DNA of 64,000 nt from the NCBI GenBank assembly GCA_030949605.1, contig JAUZSH010000029.1, positions 124,001 through 188,000 on the forward strand. Direction: 5' to 3'. The position numbers and the translations under genes are program-made. Below are positions 47,431-56,581 of the stretch, piece after piece; the stretch's first letter is position 1, and the number at the start of each line of letters is the position of its first letter. A model generated the notes under the pieces. The model ran no database searches, was not told where the DNA came from, and was given only the letters and a program-made list of their open reading frames with translations. Source of the DNA: Ghiorsea sp. Its GTDB lineage: Bacteria > Pseudomonadota > Zetaproteobacteria > Mariprofundales > Mariprofundaceae.

Positions 47431-48282
47431 ATGAAAAAAATATTATATACATTAAGTGGCTTTGCCATGTTGGCGGTGAGTAGCGTTGCACTGGTGCCAA
47501 GCGAAGCAGAGGCGCTACCTGTGTTTGCGCGAAAATATGGTATGACTTGTAACGCTTGCCACACTATGTTCCCACAGCTTTCTAAGATGGGTGTTGCCTT
47601 TCGTGAACGCGGCTACCGATTTGAAGCTGGTCGTGGTGATTTGGACAGCCAAGATGAGCGTGGAATGAACTTTGATGGCAGTGATAACACAGTGTTTGCT
47701 GCAGCATTTCCATTCACTATACGTACGCAAATATTATACAGTGATGCAGCCCCCATTACCGATAGTAATGATAATGTTGTGATGCCTGGTCATCGCCCTG
47801 GTATGCTGGATGGTGCAAAAGACAATGCCAAAATGGGAAATGGTGAGTTTGGATTAATTTCATCGGGTTCTTATGATGATTTTTCATGGTGGATGGACTC
47901 CAGCCTTCTTGGTGGTATTGGTATGTTGGAAGGTATTTATTATGTAAATGACCTTGTCAAAGTGCGGTTTGGTCGGGTGCAAAACAATGTAGGTTATGGT
48001 ATGACCATGATGTCCAAGCGTCCGATTGGTTATGGTTGGGCAGATGCTGCACAAATGGCAGGTGCAACCATGCTCATGATGGTAGATGGTGTGAGTGTAC
48101 ACGGTACAACCAATGGTGATTCAGGTGTAGGTACATACTACAACGTAAGTTATGGTCTTGCTGGCAATGATTCAACCACAGGTAATAAAACATCTACAGT
48201 GTATGGTCGTGTTGCTCAAGAAATCATGGATGAACATATCATTGGTGCTTATACATATAACCTAAATCCTGCAATCCCCTGA
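47431..48282 (+). CDS. Fused monoheme cytochrome c / porin-like outer-membrane protein, truncated by an IS
   Basis: A signal peptide (to about residue 28, SEAEA) precedes a short head with one heme motif CNACH (40-44) in FARKYGMTCNACHTMFPQLSKMG. A Gly/aromatic-rich, strand-forming region follows (SYDDFSWWMDSSLLGG, LVKVRFGRVQNNVGYGM). A cytochrome head on a beta-barrel is the plan of Cyc2-type iron oxidases and relatives. At 283 residues the barrel is incomplete: the frame ends in an IS1380-type element right after NLNPAIP. A strong AAGGAGGGG precedes the ATG. Whether the substrate is Fe(II) is inference. Confidence 0.72.
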   Translation: MKKILYTLSGFAMLAVSSVALVPSEAEALPVFARKYGMTCNACHTMFPQLSKMGVAFRERGYRFEAGRGDLDSQDERGMNFDGSDNTVFAAAFPFTIRTQILYSDAAPITDSNDNVVMPGHRPGMLDGAKDNAKMGNGEFGLISSGSYDDFSWWMDSSLLGGIGMLEGIYYVNDLVKVRFGRVQNNVGYGMTMMSKRPIGYGWADAAQMAGATMLMMVDGVSVHGTTNGDSGVGTYYNVSYGLAGNDSTTGNKTSTVYGRVAQEIMDEHIIGAYTYNLNPAIP

Positions 48283-48356
48283 CAGCTTAATCCAAAAAAG
48301 GTAGACTCCTTCATAAGTTAGCAGCTCAATCAAAAACAAAAGGAGTCACCTTTTCA

Positions 48357-49694
48357 GTGAGAAACTCTAAAGCAAAACATACCCGCAAGTCTACCCGAAA
48401 AGTAACTATTGAAAGCACAGGTAAAAACCTGACGATCCATGCGGGTCTGGTTCCAGTTATGCGGTTTCTTGGTAAGTTGGGGTTTAGCAAGGCTTTCCAT
48501 CGTACGGTTGAGCATCGGCGCGCCCATAATGCCCGTTATCAGCTATCTGATGCCGTTGAATTAAATGTTCTCAGTCTGATTGCAGGTGCTCGCAGTGTGG
48601 ATGAAAGTATTCGAGTGTGGGCAGATAATGTGCTGCGAAAGCTTGGCGGCTGGGATAATATCATGAATGCGACCACCATGGGGCGTATTCTTAAAACGGT
48701 CACAGAACAACATATCTACCAGATGGAAACCTTTAACCACATCATGCGAGGTCGCGTCTGGAAACGCGCTAGAGCATTGACATCTAGCTTGATGCGGGGT
48801 TCGATGTGGATTGATGTCGATTCCACGGTCAAAACGACTTATGGCAAACACCAGGAAGGCGCGGCAGTTGGTTACAACCCGCACAAACGTGGCGCACCTT
48901 CTTACCATCCACAGTTGGCTTTTTGCGCGGAGACCAAGGAGATTCTTCAGGCATGGCTGCGTTGTGGTAACGCTTATACTTCCAACGGTATCGTTGCGTT
49001 CATGAAGCAGTTGGCGGCGCATCTACCCAATCGTATGCGTTTGGTCTTTCGTGGTGATTCGGGTTATTTTGTTGGCGCGCTGCTGGACTGGTTGGATGCA
49101 CGCGGTGATGGCTACCTGATCAAAGTAAAACTGAAAGGACTGGTTGATTTGCTTGAAGTACAGCAATGGCAAGCTGTGGCTGGTCATGACGGCTGGGAAC
49201 AAGCTAGCTTTACCCATCGTTGTGGCACATGGGCGCACACACGAACCTTTGTTGCTGTACGCAGGCTTAAGGATGAAGACTGCAATCAAGGCAAGCTGCT
49301 GGATATGCGGTCGTATGATTATTTCTGCTATGTCACCACGGAAAACCTTACACCATGGCAAACCCACAAGAAGTATGGTGAACGTGCAACCTGTGAGACG
49401 TGGATTGATGAAGCCAAGAATCAGATGGGCATGGCACACATCAAAACGAAAAATTTCCTAGCCAGCTCCGCATTATTCCAATGCGCGGTGCTTGCTTACA
49501 ACACCGTGCGCTGGATGGCACTGGTGAGTGGCGACAAACAATTGATGCGATGGGAGATGGCTAGTATTCGTACTTTTATGGTGCGTATGGCTGGAAAGCT
49601 TGTTTGCGGAGGCAGGCAGATGACTTTGAAAATACCCACAACGTTGCTGCACCCCAAACCTTGGCAAAGCTGGCTAAGGGTTGGCATGACCTAA
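48357..49694 (+). CDS. IS1380-family transposase
   Basis: This is a 445-residue DDE transposase. The catalytic segments are SMWIDVDSTVKTTYGKHQEG (first Asp), LVFRGDSGYFVGALLDW (second Asp) and ATCETWIDEAKNQMGMAH (Glu), the IS1380 pattern. The start is GTG with AAAGGAG upstream. The insertion broke the cytochrome-porin gene. The element's left boundary is near 48275, but I could not match terminal repeats or a target duplication, so the ends are not assigned. Confidence 0.88.
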   Translation: MRNSKAKHTRKSTRKVTIESTGKNLTIHAGLVPVMRFLGKLGFSKAFHRTVEHRRAHNARYQLSDAVELNVLSLIAGARSVDESIRVWADNVLRKLGGWDNIMNATTMGRILKTVTEQHIYQMETFNHIMRGRVWKRARALTSSLMRGSMWIDVDSTVKTTYGKHQEGAAVGYNPHKRGAPSYHPQLAFCAETKEILQAWLRCGNAYTSNGIVAFMKQLAAHLPNRMRLVFRGDSGYFVGALLDWLDARGDGYLIKVKLKGLVDLLEVQQWQAVAGHDGWEQASFTHRCGTWAHTRTFVAVRRLKDEDCNQGKLLDMRSYDYFCYVTTENLTPWQTHKKYGERATCETWIDEAKNQMGMAHIKTKNFLASSALFQCAVLAYNTVRWMALVSGDKQLMRWEMASIRTFMVRMAGKLVCGGRQMTLKIPTTLLHPKPWQSWLRVGMT

Positions 49695-50063
49695 TTTAAA
49701 CTCAGATACGTCTTATCATGATGAAGATGGAAGCGGCTGATGATAGACAGTTATGGTTTTGCACGCGCTAAATTCAAGAAGCAGCCCTGATTGTGCATCT
49801 ATTCTAACATAAGAACGTATCACATTGAAAAAAATCGAGAAATATGAGCCGATTCTACCAATAGTACACTTTCATTGAACAGGGTTATTCTTGGGGATTA
49901 GCACTGAAAGTGCCACTTGCAGGATTTAGGTCTACTTTTATTTTATTCATCCACCCTCCGTTTCTATAAATAAACGCACTAATTACTATAGTGCCAAAAA
50001 AGAAAGATAATGTCAAATTAATTATTCTTGCATTAATCGCCTTGGTGCAATAAGGTTTGTCCC
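49695..50063. other. Gap between the IS1380 transposase and the restriction island
   Basis: This gap probably holds the right end of the IS1380 element and whatever is left of the broken porin, but neither could be recognised. A minus-strand frame of 63 residues with one hydrophobic stretch (ILTLSFFFG-like) overlaps the next gene's start and is not called. No RNA gene or clear promoter is seen. Confidence 0.4.
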
Positions 50064-50660
50064 ATGAAAAAACCACTAAGCAAGTTAACGCATATTTCTG
50101 CGGGGTATTCGTTCAGGGGCAAAATCATCGATGAGATCGATGGTGTAGCCAAAGTGATTCAAATGAGAGATGTATCTATTGATAAAGGCATCAACTGGAA
50201 AACCGTGGTTAAGACCAATACACCCTTAAAAAAACTTAGTGGCAATTCGGAGGTGTGGCTCAAGGATAGGGATATTATATTTACTGCCCGAGGCCATCAT
50301 AATTACGCCTATGAAATAACAGACTGCCCTGCTAAAACTGTTCTTTCTCCGCATCTATTTAAAATTCGAGTTATGGATACTTCTATAGTCATTCCTGCAT
50401 TCTTATCATGGCAAATCAATCAAAAACCTGCCCAAGCGTACTTTTCAAAAAACACTGAAGGTTCCGCAATCGTTGGCATCAGAAGAACAGTGCTCGATAA
50501 CCTACCTATTTTTTTACCGCCCATTGAAGAGCAACATAAGATCATCAACATGATTCGCTGCTGGGAAAAGGAACGCGATGTACTCAACACCTTACAAGCA
50601 AACCATCGCAACATGATGGATGCCATAGCAAGCAACGTATTACAGGGGAATAAATCATGA
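50064..50660 (+). CDS. hsdS: Half-size type I restriction specificity protein (HsdS-like, one TRD)
   Basis: At 198 residues this is half the usual HsdS. It has one target-recognition domain (SAGYSFRGKIIDEIDGVAKVIQMRDV at the start, WLKDRDIIFTARGHH) and one helical spacer (LPIFLPPIEEQHKIINMIRCWEKERDVLNTLQANHRNMMDAI). Half S subunits can dimerise and recognise symmetric sites. It overlaps hsdM by four bases. A full-length HsdS is also encoded at 54224. It may be a true half-subunit, or a truncated remnant given the short N-terminus. Confidence 0.78.
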   Translation: MKKPLSKLTHISAGYSFRGKIIDEIDGVAKVIQMRDVSIDKGINWKTVVKTNTPLKKLSGNSEVWLKDRDIIFTARGHHNYAYEITDCPAKTVLSPHLFKIRVMDTSIVIPAFLSWQINQKPAQAYFSKNTEGSAIVGIRRTVLDNLPIFLPPIEEQHKIINMIRCWEKERDVLNTLQANHRNMMDAIASNVLQGNKS

Positions 50661-52186
50661 CAAATCCATCGCATCATCAGACACCAATTAATCAAGACAG
50701 TATCAATAAAGCAGTATGGGGCGCATGTGACATCTTTCGTGGCGTTGTTGACCCATCTATTTACAAAGATTATGTATTAACCATGCTTTTTCTGAAATAC
50801 ATCTCCGATGTATGGAAAGACCACCGCGAACAATACGAAGCCGAGTATGGTAAAGAAAAAGAGCTGATTGATGAGCTGATGAAAAATGAACGCTTTGTAC
50901 TCCCTGAATCCGCCAGCTTTGATACACTATACGAATCTCGCCAAATGCCAGGTATTGGTGAGCGTATCGACAAAGCCTTACATGCCATTGAGGAAGCCAA
51001 TATCGGTAAATTGCGTGATGTATTCCAAGACATCAGTTTTAACTCCAATAAACTTGGTGAAGATAAGCAGAAAAATGATATTTTAAGTGCCTTGCTTGAT
51101 GTATTTGCAGTCTCAGCATTGGATTTGCGCGCTTCTCGTGTTGGCACCTTAGACATCATTGGCAATGCCTATGAGTTTCTGATTAAAAATTTCGCCGCAA
51201 CATCAGGTAAAAAAGCAGGTGAATTTTACACACCACCTGAAGTGTCCGACCTTATCTCACGTTTGGTGATGCCCAAAGAAGGTGATGAAATTTGCGACCC
51301 AACTTGCGGCTCAGGCTCCTTGTTGATGAAGTGTGGCGGACAAATTAAAAAGCAATGCAATGGCTCCAAGCGTTATGCTTTATATGGTCAGGAAGCTATT
51401 GGTTCCACTTGGGCGCTCGCCAAAATGAATATGTTTCTGCATGGCGAAGATAATCACCAAATTGAATGGGGCGACACCCTTCGTAATCCCAAACTTCTTG
51501 AAGGTGAAGGCAAGCTCAAGCATTTCGATGTGATTGTCGCAAACCCACCGTTTAGTTTGGATCAATGGGGGCATGAAGCAGCGCAGGATGACCCATATGG
51601 TCGTTTCCGCCGAGGTGTGCCGCCACGAACAAAGGCAGACTATGCCTTTATCTTACACATGATTGAAACCATGAAACCTGAGTCTGGGCGCATGGGTATT
51701 GTGGTGCCGCATGGTGTGTTGTTCCGTGGTGCAGCAGAAGGAAAAATCCGTACCAAGCTGATTGAAGAAAACTTGCTTGATACCGTGATTGGTTTGCCCG
51801 AAAAACTTTTCTACGGCACTGGCATCCCCGCCGCCATTCTTATCTTCAAAAAGAACAAAGCGGATAACCATGTACTCTTCATTGATGCCAGCCGTGAATT
51901 TAAAGCTGGAAAAAATCAAAACTTCCTCACCGAAGAACACCTGAGTAAAATTCTTGACACTTACAAAACGCGTGAAACCGTCGATAAATATGCGTATCTC
52001 GCCAGATTCGATGAAATCAAAGAAAACGATTTCAACCTCAACATCCCCCGTTATGTGGATACCTTTGAGGAAGAAGAAGACATTGATTTGATGGCTGTGC
52101 TTCAAGAGCGCGAGCAACTCAAAGGCAAGTTAGCTGATTTGGAAGTGGAAATGGCGGGTTATTTGAAGGAATTGGGTTATGAGTGA
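50657..52186 (+). CDS. hsdM: Type I DNA methyltransferase subunit HsdM
   Basis: This is the N6-adenine methyltransferase subunit that protects host DNA, 509 residues. The N-terminal HsdM domain (NQDSINKAVWGACDIFRGVVDPS...) precedes the N6_Mtase domain, with S-adenosylmethionine motif I DPTCGSG (214-220) and catalytic motif IV NPPF (296-299). The C-terminal helices (EREQLKGKLADLEVEMAGYL) contact HsdS. It overlaps hsdS' upstream by four bases and the ORF6N gene downstream by eight. Confidence 0.96.
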   Translation: MTNPSHHQTPINQDSINKAVWGACDIFRGVVDPSIYKDYVLTMLFLKYISDVWKDHREQYEAEYGKEKELIDELMKNERFVLPESASFDTLYESRQMPGIGERIDKALHAIEEANIGKLRDVFQDISFNSNKLGEDKQKNDILSALLDVFAVSALDLRASRVGTLDIIGNAYEFLIKNFAATSGKKAGEFYTPPEVSDLISRLVMPKEGDEICDPTCGSGSLLMKCGGQIKKQCNGSKRYALYGQEAIGSTWALAKMNMFLHGEDNHQIEWGDTLRNPKLLEGEGKLKHFDVIVANPPFSLDQWGHEAAQDDPYGRFRRGVPPRTKADYAFILHMIETMKPESGRMGIVVPHGVLFRGAAEGKIRTKLIEENLLDTVIGLPEKLFYGTGIPAAILIFKKNKADNHVLFIDASREFKAGKNQNFLTEEHLSKILDTYKTRETVDKYAYLARFDEIKENDFNLNIPRYVDTFEEEEDIDLMAVLQEREQLKGKLADLEVEMAGYLKELGYE

Positions 52187-53051
52187 GCACCTGCCCATCG
52201 TCGATTTACATATCCAAAACAGGATTTTCACCATTCGTGGCTTGCAAGTCATGGTGGATAGGGATTTAGCTGAATTATATCAGGTGGAAACAAAGGCATT
52301 GAATCAAGCGGTAAAAAGGAACTTCACCCGTTTCCCAGAACAATTCAGGTTTCAACTGACCAAAAGTGAAAAAGATGAACTGGTCACAAATTGTGACCGG
52401 TTCAAAAACCTTAAACATTCAACCGTGTTACCGCATGTATTTACAGAACAAGGTGTTGCTATGCTTTCAGCAGTGCTGCGAAGTGACACAGCTATCAATG
52501 TCAGTATTCAGATTATGGATGCGTTTGTGGGTATGCGAAAATTTATTGCCCATAATGCGGTTGTTTTCCAGCGCATGGATAGTCTTGAACATAAGCAACA
52601 CATCACGGAAACCAAGCTGGATAAGGTGCTTGAAGCCATTGAATCCAGAGACATCAAACCCAAGCAAGGCATTTTCTTTGATGGGCAGGTGTTTGATGCC
52701 TATGTGTTTGTGGCAGATATAATCAAGTCTGCCAAGCAATCCATTGTATTAATTGATAATTATGTGGATGAAAGCACATTGACCCTGCTTGCCAAGCGCA
52801 AAGCAGACTGCACCGTCACGATTTATACGCATACATTCAGCAAGCCTTTGCAACTCGACTTGCAAAAGCATAACGGTCAATACCCACCCATTGAAATCAA
52901 GACCTTCAAACAATCCCATGATCGTTTTTTAATTTTGGATGATTGCACCATTTATCATTTCGGCGCATCCCTGAAAGATTTGGGCAAGAAGATGTTTGCC
53001 TTTTCTCGATTTGATAAAGGTGCCTTGGATGTGTTGGGTAGATTGCCATGA
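52179..53051 (+). CDS. ORF6N-domain protein with PLD-like C-terminus
   Basis: This 290-residue protein starts with an ORF6N domain (IFTIRGLQVMVDRDLAELYQVETKALNQAVKRNFTRFPEQFRFQLT, then HVFTEQGVAMLSAVLRSD), a DNA-binding domain common in phage and restriction loci. A coiled linker (RMDSLEHKQHITETKLDKVLEAIESR) leads to a C-terminal phospholipase-D-like fold (SIVLIDNYVDESTLTLLAKRK, SHDRFLILDD). The PLD HxK motif reads HDR, so nuclease activity is uncertain. It is co-translated with hsdM. Confidence 0.82.
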   Translation: MSEHLPIVDLHIQNRIFTIRGLQVMVDRDLAELYQVETKALNQAVKRNFTRFPEQFRFQLTKSEKDELVTNCDRFKNLKHSTVLPHVFTEQGVAMLSAVLRSDTAINVSIQIMDAFVGMRKFIAHNAVVFQRMDSLEHKQHITETKLDKVLEAIESRDIKPKQGIFFDGQVFDAYVFVADIIKSAKQSIVLIDNYVDESTLTLLAKRKADCTVTIYTHTFSKPLQLDLQKHNGQYPPIEIKTFKQSHDRFLILDDCTIYHFGASLKDLGKKMFAFSRFDKGALDVLGRLP

Positions 53052-53159
53052 ACACACACACGATGCATAGACATTTTTCGAACCATCTCGTGCAGATACA
53101 CGGCATGGTAGCTTATGACCATTTTGCCCAAGCGGGAAAAATGGTTCGTGGGGTCTGCC

Positions 53160-54234
53160 ATGAATGAAGATGACACAAAAAATCAATACCCTTCATTAAG
53201 TGTGCAAGATGAAGTGACCGACTTCCTGCTTTACACCGCGCCGAATAGCGAAGTTAAAGTTGAAGTATTGCTTAGCAATGAAACGCTATGGCTAACACAG
53301 AAGCGCATGGCAGAGCTGTTTTCTGTGGGTGTGCCTGCGGTTTCAAAACATTTGGATAATATTTATGCAGATGGAGAGCTGGAGCGACATGCAACTATTT
53401 CCATTTTGGAAACAGTTCAAAAAGAGGGTAATCGCAATGTGACCCGAAAGATTGAATATTATAACCTCGATGCCGTCATATCCGTGGGTTATCGCGTCAA
53501 CTCAAGCCAAGCCACACAATTCAGAATCTGGGCAACCAAGCTGATTAAGGAATACATCATCAAGGGTTTTGTCATGGATGATGAACGTCTGAAAAACGGG
53601 CGTTATTTTGGCAAGGATTATTTCAAGGAGTTATTGGAGCGCATTCGCTCAATTCGTGCCAGCGAACGCCGCATTTACCAACAAATCACTGATATTTTTG
53701 CTGAATGTAGCATAGATTATGACCCCAAATCAGAGACAACCCAGCAATTTTATGCCCATGTTCAAGACAAGTTTCATTACGCCATCACAGGGCAAACATC
53801 CGCAGAGCTTGTCTATCACCATGCCGATGCCAGCCAACCCTTGATGGGCATACAAACCTTTAATCATGCCCCCAATGGTCGCATTCTTAAATCAGACACC
53901 ACGATTGGAAAAAAACTACCTGCAAGAAGATGAGATTAAAAAACTGGAACGCGCTGTATCCAGTTTCTTTGATTATATCGAAGGCATGATTGAGCGTCGA
54001 AACAATTTCACCATGCAAGAATTTGCCAAGAGCGTGAATAAGTTTCTTGAATTTAATGAATACAAAGTACTGGATGGTTATGGAAGCATTTCACGCCAAC
54101 AGGCGGAGCAGAAAGCATGGGCAGAATATGAGAAGTTCAACAAAACTCAGAACATCGAATCCGACTTTGATAAACAAACCAAAGCTTTGCTCAATGCACA
54201 GAAAAAACTTGGGGGTACTGCAAATGACTCTTAA
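53160..54234 (+). pseudogene. RhuM-family protein, frameshifted at an A7 run
   Basis: RhuM-type proteins occur beside type I hsd loci and were named in Salmonella; their function is unknown. The N-terminal part (WLTQKRMAELFSVGVPAVSKHLDNIYADGEL) has an HTH-like segment, then ISVGYRVNSSQATQFRIWATKLIKEYIIKGFVMDDERLK, the family signature. The frame ends at 53933, just after the A7 run at 53909-53915. One fewer A would continue into NYLQEDEIKKLERAVSSF and give 357 residues, a normal length. Phase variation, decay and sequencing error are all possible. GTGGGG precedes the ATG. Confidence 0.82.
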
Positions 54235-55438
54235 AGGCGAGTTTTCAAAATTGGAGTTAATGCAAGGAAGAGTAGGCTTTATTCCTAGTGGCTGGAAATT
54301 TATGCACCTGAACAAAGCTTTTAATATCAAGAATACTTTTCGAAAGCCAATAAATGAAGGTGAACGAAATGAGAATCCTGGCTCACACCCTTATTATGGG
54401 CCCACAAAAATTCAAGGGTATATTGCTTCATACGAACAAGATGGTGACTATGTATTAATTGGTGAAGATGGAGATCATTTTCTCAAATACCGTACCCAAT
54501 CAATGACGCAGTTAGTGAGTGGAAAGTGTACAGTTAATAATCACGCACACATTATTGAAGGAACTGAAGAGGCAACTAAAGAATGGTTTTATTACTATTT
54601 TATGCATCGAGATATATTTAGCTTTTTGAGCAGGCAAGGTGCTGGCAGATATAAATTAAATAAAGCGGCACTCGAAAAGTTACCCGTATTAATTCCCCCT
54701 CTCCCTGAACAAAAGAAAATCGCGCAAATCTTGTCCACTTGGGATAAGGCGATTGAAACGGTGGAAAAGCTGATTGCCAACAGCCAACAAAAGAAAAAGG
54801 CACTGATGCAGCAACTCCTCACAGGCAAAAAACGCTTCCCTGAATTTGATGGGGAGTGGAAGGAAGTGCGGCTTGTGGATGTACTCAATGATAAAAAACG
54901 AAAAGGTAAAATTGTACCTACCAACGAAAACCAATCTGGCATGGCTTATATCGGCTCTACTTCGTTTAAGGGGAATTTTGAAATATATACAGACTCCTCT
55001 GATGCTGTGACTTGCTTACCAAACGATATTCTTGTGCTATGGGATGGAGAAAATGCGGGAAAAGTCACAACAGGATTAAAAGGAGCTGTATCCTCAACTG
55101 TTGTACGATATTGCATCAATCAAACAAAAGCGGACAGTCTATTTCTTACCTACAACCTTTTGCGGGATAACTACAAAGTGAGAGCGATTCGAGAAGGCTC
55201 AGGTATTCCTCATATGCCTGGAGACTTTGAGCAGTGGTATCACATTGCCCTACCTGCATTAGAAGAACAAAAAAGAATCACATCTATTCTCTCTTCTACC
55301 GATCAAGAAATCGAAACATGGCAACAAGAACTAACTCACCTAAAACAAGAGAAAAAAGCCCTAATGCAACAGTTACTGACTGGTAAGCGACGGGTGAAGT
55401 TATCAAAACAGGAGAATCACCATGCTAACCTACTTTGA
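54224..55438 (+). CDS. hsdS: Type I restriction specificity subunit HsdS (two TRDs)
   Basis: This 404-residue specificity subunit has the full two-fold plan. TRD1 (about 1-140) is followed by spacer LPVLIPPLPEQKKIAQILSTWDKAIETVEKLIANSQQKKKALMQQLLTGKKRF. TRD2 (WKEVRLVDVLNDKKRK... on) is followed by the second spacer EEQKRITSILSSTDQEIETWQQELTHLKQEKKALMQQLLTGKRR. The repeated ALMQQLLTGK marks the duplication. GGGGGT precedes the ATG, which overlaps the rhuM stop; an upstream frame is only the shadow of rhuM. It is separated from hsdM by two genes. Confidence 0.94.
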   Translation: MTLKGEFSKLELMQGRVGFIPSGWKFMHLNKAFNIKNTFRKPINEGERNENPGSHPYYGPTKIQGYIASYEQDGDYVLIGEDGDHFLKYRTQSMTQLVSGKCTVNNHAHIIEGTEEATKEWFYYYFMHRDIFSFLSRQGAGRYKLNKAALEKLPVLIPPLPEQKKIAQILSTWDKAIETVEKLIANSQQKKKALMQQLLTGKKRFPEFDGEWKEVRLVDVLNDKKRKGKIVPTNENQSGMAYIGSTSFKGNFEIYTDSSDAVTCLPNDILVLWDGENAGKVTTGLKGAVSSTVVRYCINQTKADSLFLTYNLLRDNYKVRAIREGSGIPHMPGDFEQWYHIALPALEEQKRITSILSSTDQEIETWQQELTHLKQEKKALMQQLLTGKRRVKLSKQENHHANLL

Positions 55439-56581
55439 AATACAAAACTTTCGTTCATTTGAGAGTGTCTCTGTGGACTGGTGTGGTGAAAACAATAGCT
55501 CCCCCCCCCTAGCAATGTCTCGGTTATATTTGGTAATAACGCATCGGGAAAAACTACGCTGATCCGAGCTGTCGAGTTTCTCCGTGATATTTTTGGAAGA
55601 TACCAAGGAGGGATTGCTCCTAATAATCTACTCTTTGCCCATTGTGACAATCAAAACAGACAAATAGAGATTAAATGTGAAATCGTATTGGAAGGGGATA
55701 CCTATTGGTATCAAAACATTCTGCAAGTCGATGATGATATTTTAGAATCAAGCTATGAACTACTGGAATACACACCATTTCGTGCGCGAACACCAAAAGA
55801 GCTGTTTTTGTATGAAGGTGATGATGTGGGAAAACTTCGTCTTTCTAGCTATCTATTGCGTGCTCGTGCAGATGACGAGAATGATGCCCAGCGTATTCAA
55901 TGTTTTTTAAAGTATATTGAAAGTATTCATACCATATCCAAACAAATTGTGGCATATGTTCCCGATGTTGCAAAAGCGTTAATGCGAGACGCTAGCTTAA
56001 AACAAAACCTTGAAAATATGCTGAGTAGCTTTGATCTGCATATTGACACCGTTACAGAACGGAGAAATGATTTTCTTGATGGGAAAGTCCATGTAGAATT
56101 TCATCATCAGGATCTTGGGCGCACACTACCTATGGAACATGAATCTCATGGTACGCAAGGCTTATACGTACTTTTATTTTATATATTAACTGCCATGCGT
56201 GATCAAAGCTTGTTACTGATTGATGAAATTGAAAGTGCTATACACCCTGATATTGTAGAGCTATTAATTCGGATGATTCAGAAAAAAGGTATCAATAAAG
56301 GTAAGCGATACCCACAATTTATTTTTACCAGCCACCAAGTTGAATTGATGAAGTCACTGTGCAGTAAGCGCAGCATTTTTCTGGCAGAAAAAGATGGTCA
56401 AGGTGCGAGTACAATTCAGAGTGCTGCTGACTTCGTGGGAATTGGTGGCGTGCGTGATGCTTATGCCAAGTACAAGCATGGTCGTTTGGGCGCTGTGCCA
56501 GAGTTAAGCGAAGAACTTGAAAGCATTGCTATAAAGCTGCGTGCCAATATGGATGATGAGGAAAAAAATGCAGCGAGCTAA
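55422..56581 (+). pseudogene. RloA/AbiL-type AAA ATPase, frameshifted in a C9 tract
   Basis: The N-terminus (LTYFEIQNFRSFESVSVDW) is that of OLD/RloA-like ATPases, after a good GGAGA. Walker A (FGNNASGKTTLIR) is in another frame, the break being in the C9 tract at 55501-55509. Ten C would give 386 residues. The C-terminal part is intact: LGRTLPMEHESHGTQGLYVLLFYIL, Walker B LLLIDEIESAIHPDIVELL and FIFTSHQVELMKS. Poly-C tracts are classic phase-variation sites. It is paired with the RloB-like gene next door. A sequencing error is the alternative. Confidence 0.82.

Noticed and set aside
48275-49910. Terminal repeats of the IS1380 element (CCTGCAATCCCC and GGGGATTAGCA)
   Set aside because: Only seven or eight bases agree and no target duplication fits, so the boundaries are left open.
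49885-50076. Minus-strand 63-residue frame with a hydrophobic stretch
   Set aside because: It overlaps the HsdS-like start, has no ribosome binding site seen and no family likeness.
50064-54234. Prophage remnant, because ORF6N and RhuM-type proteins are phage-linked
   Set aside because: No capsid, tail, integrase or lysis genes are present, and the genes sit in one overlapping hsd operon.
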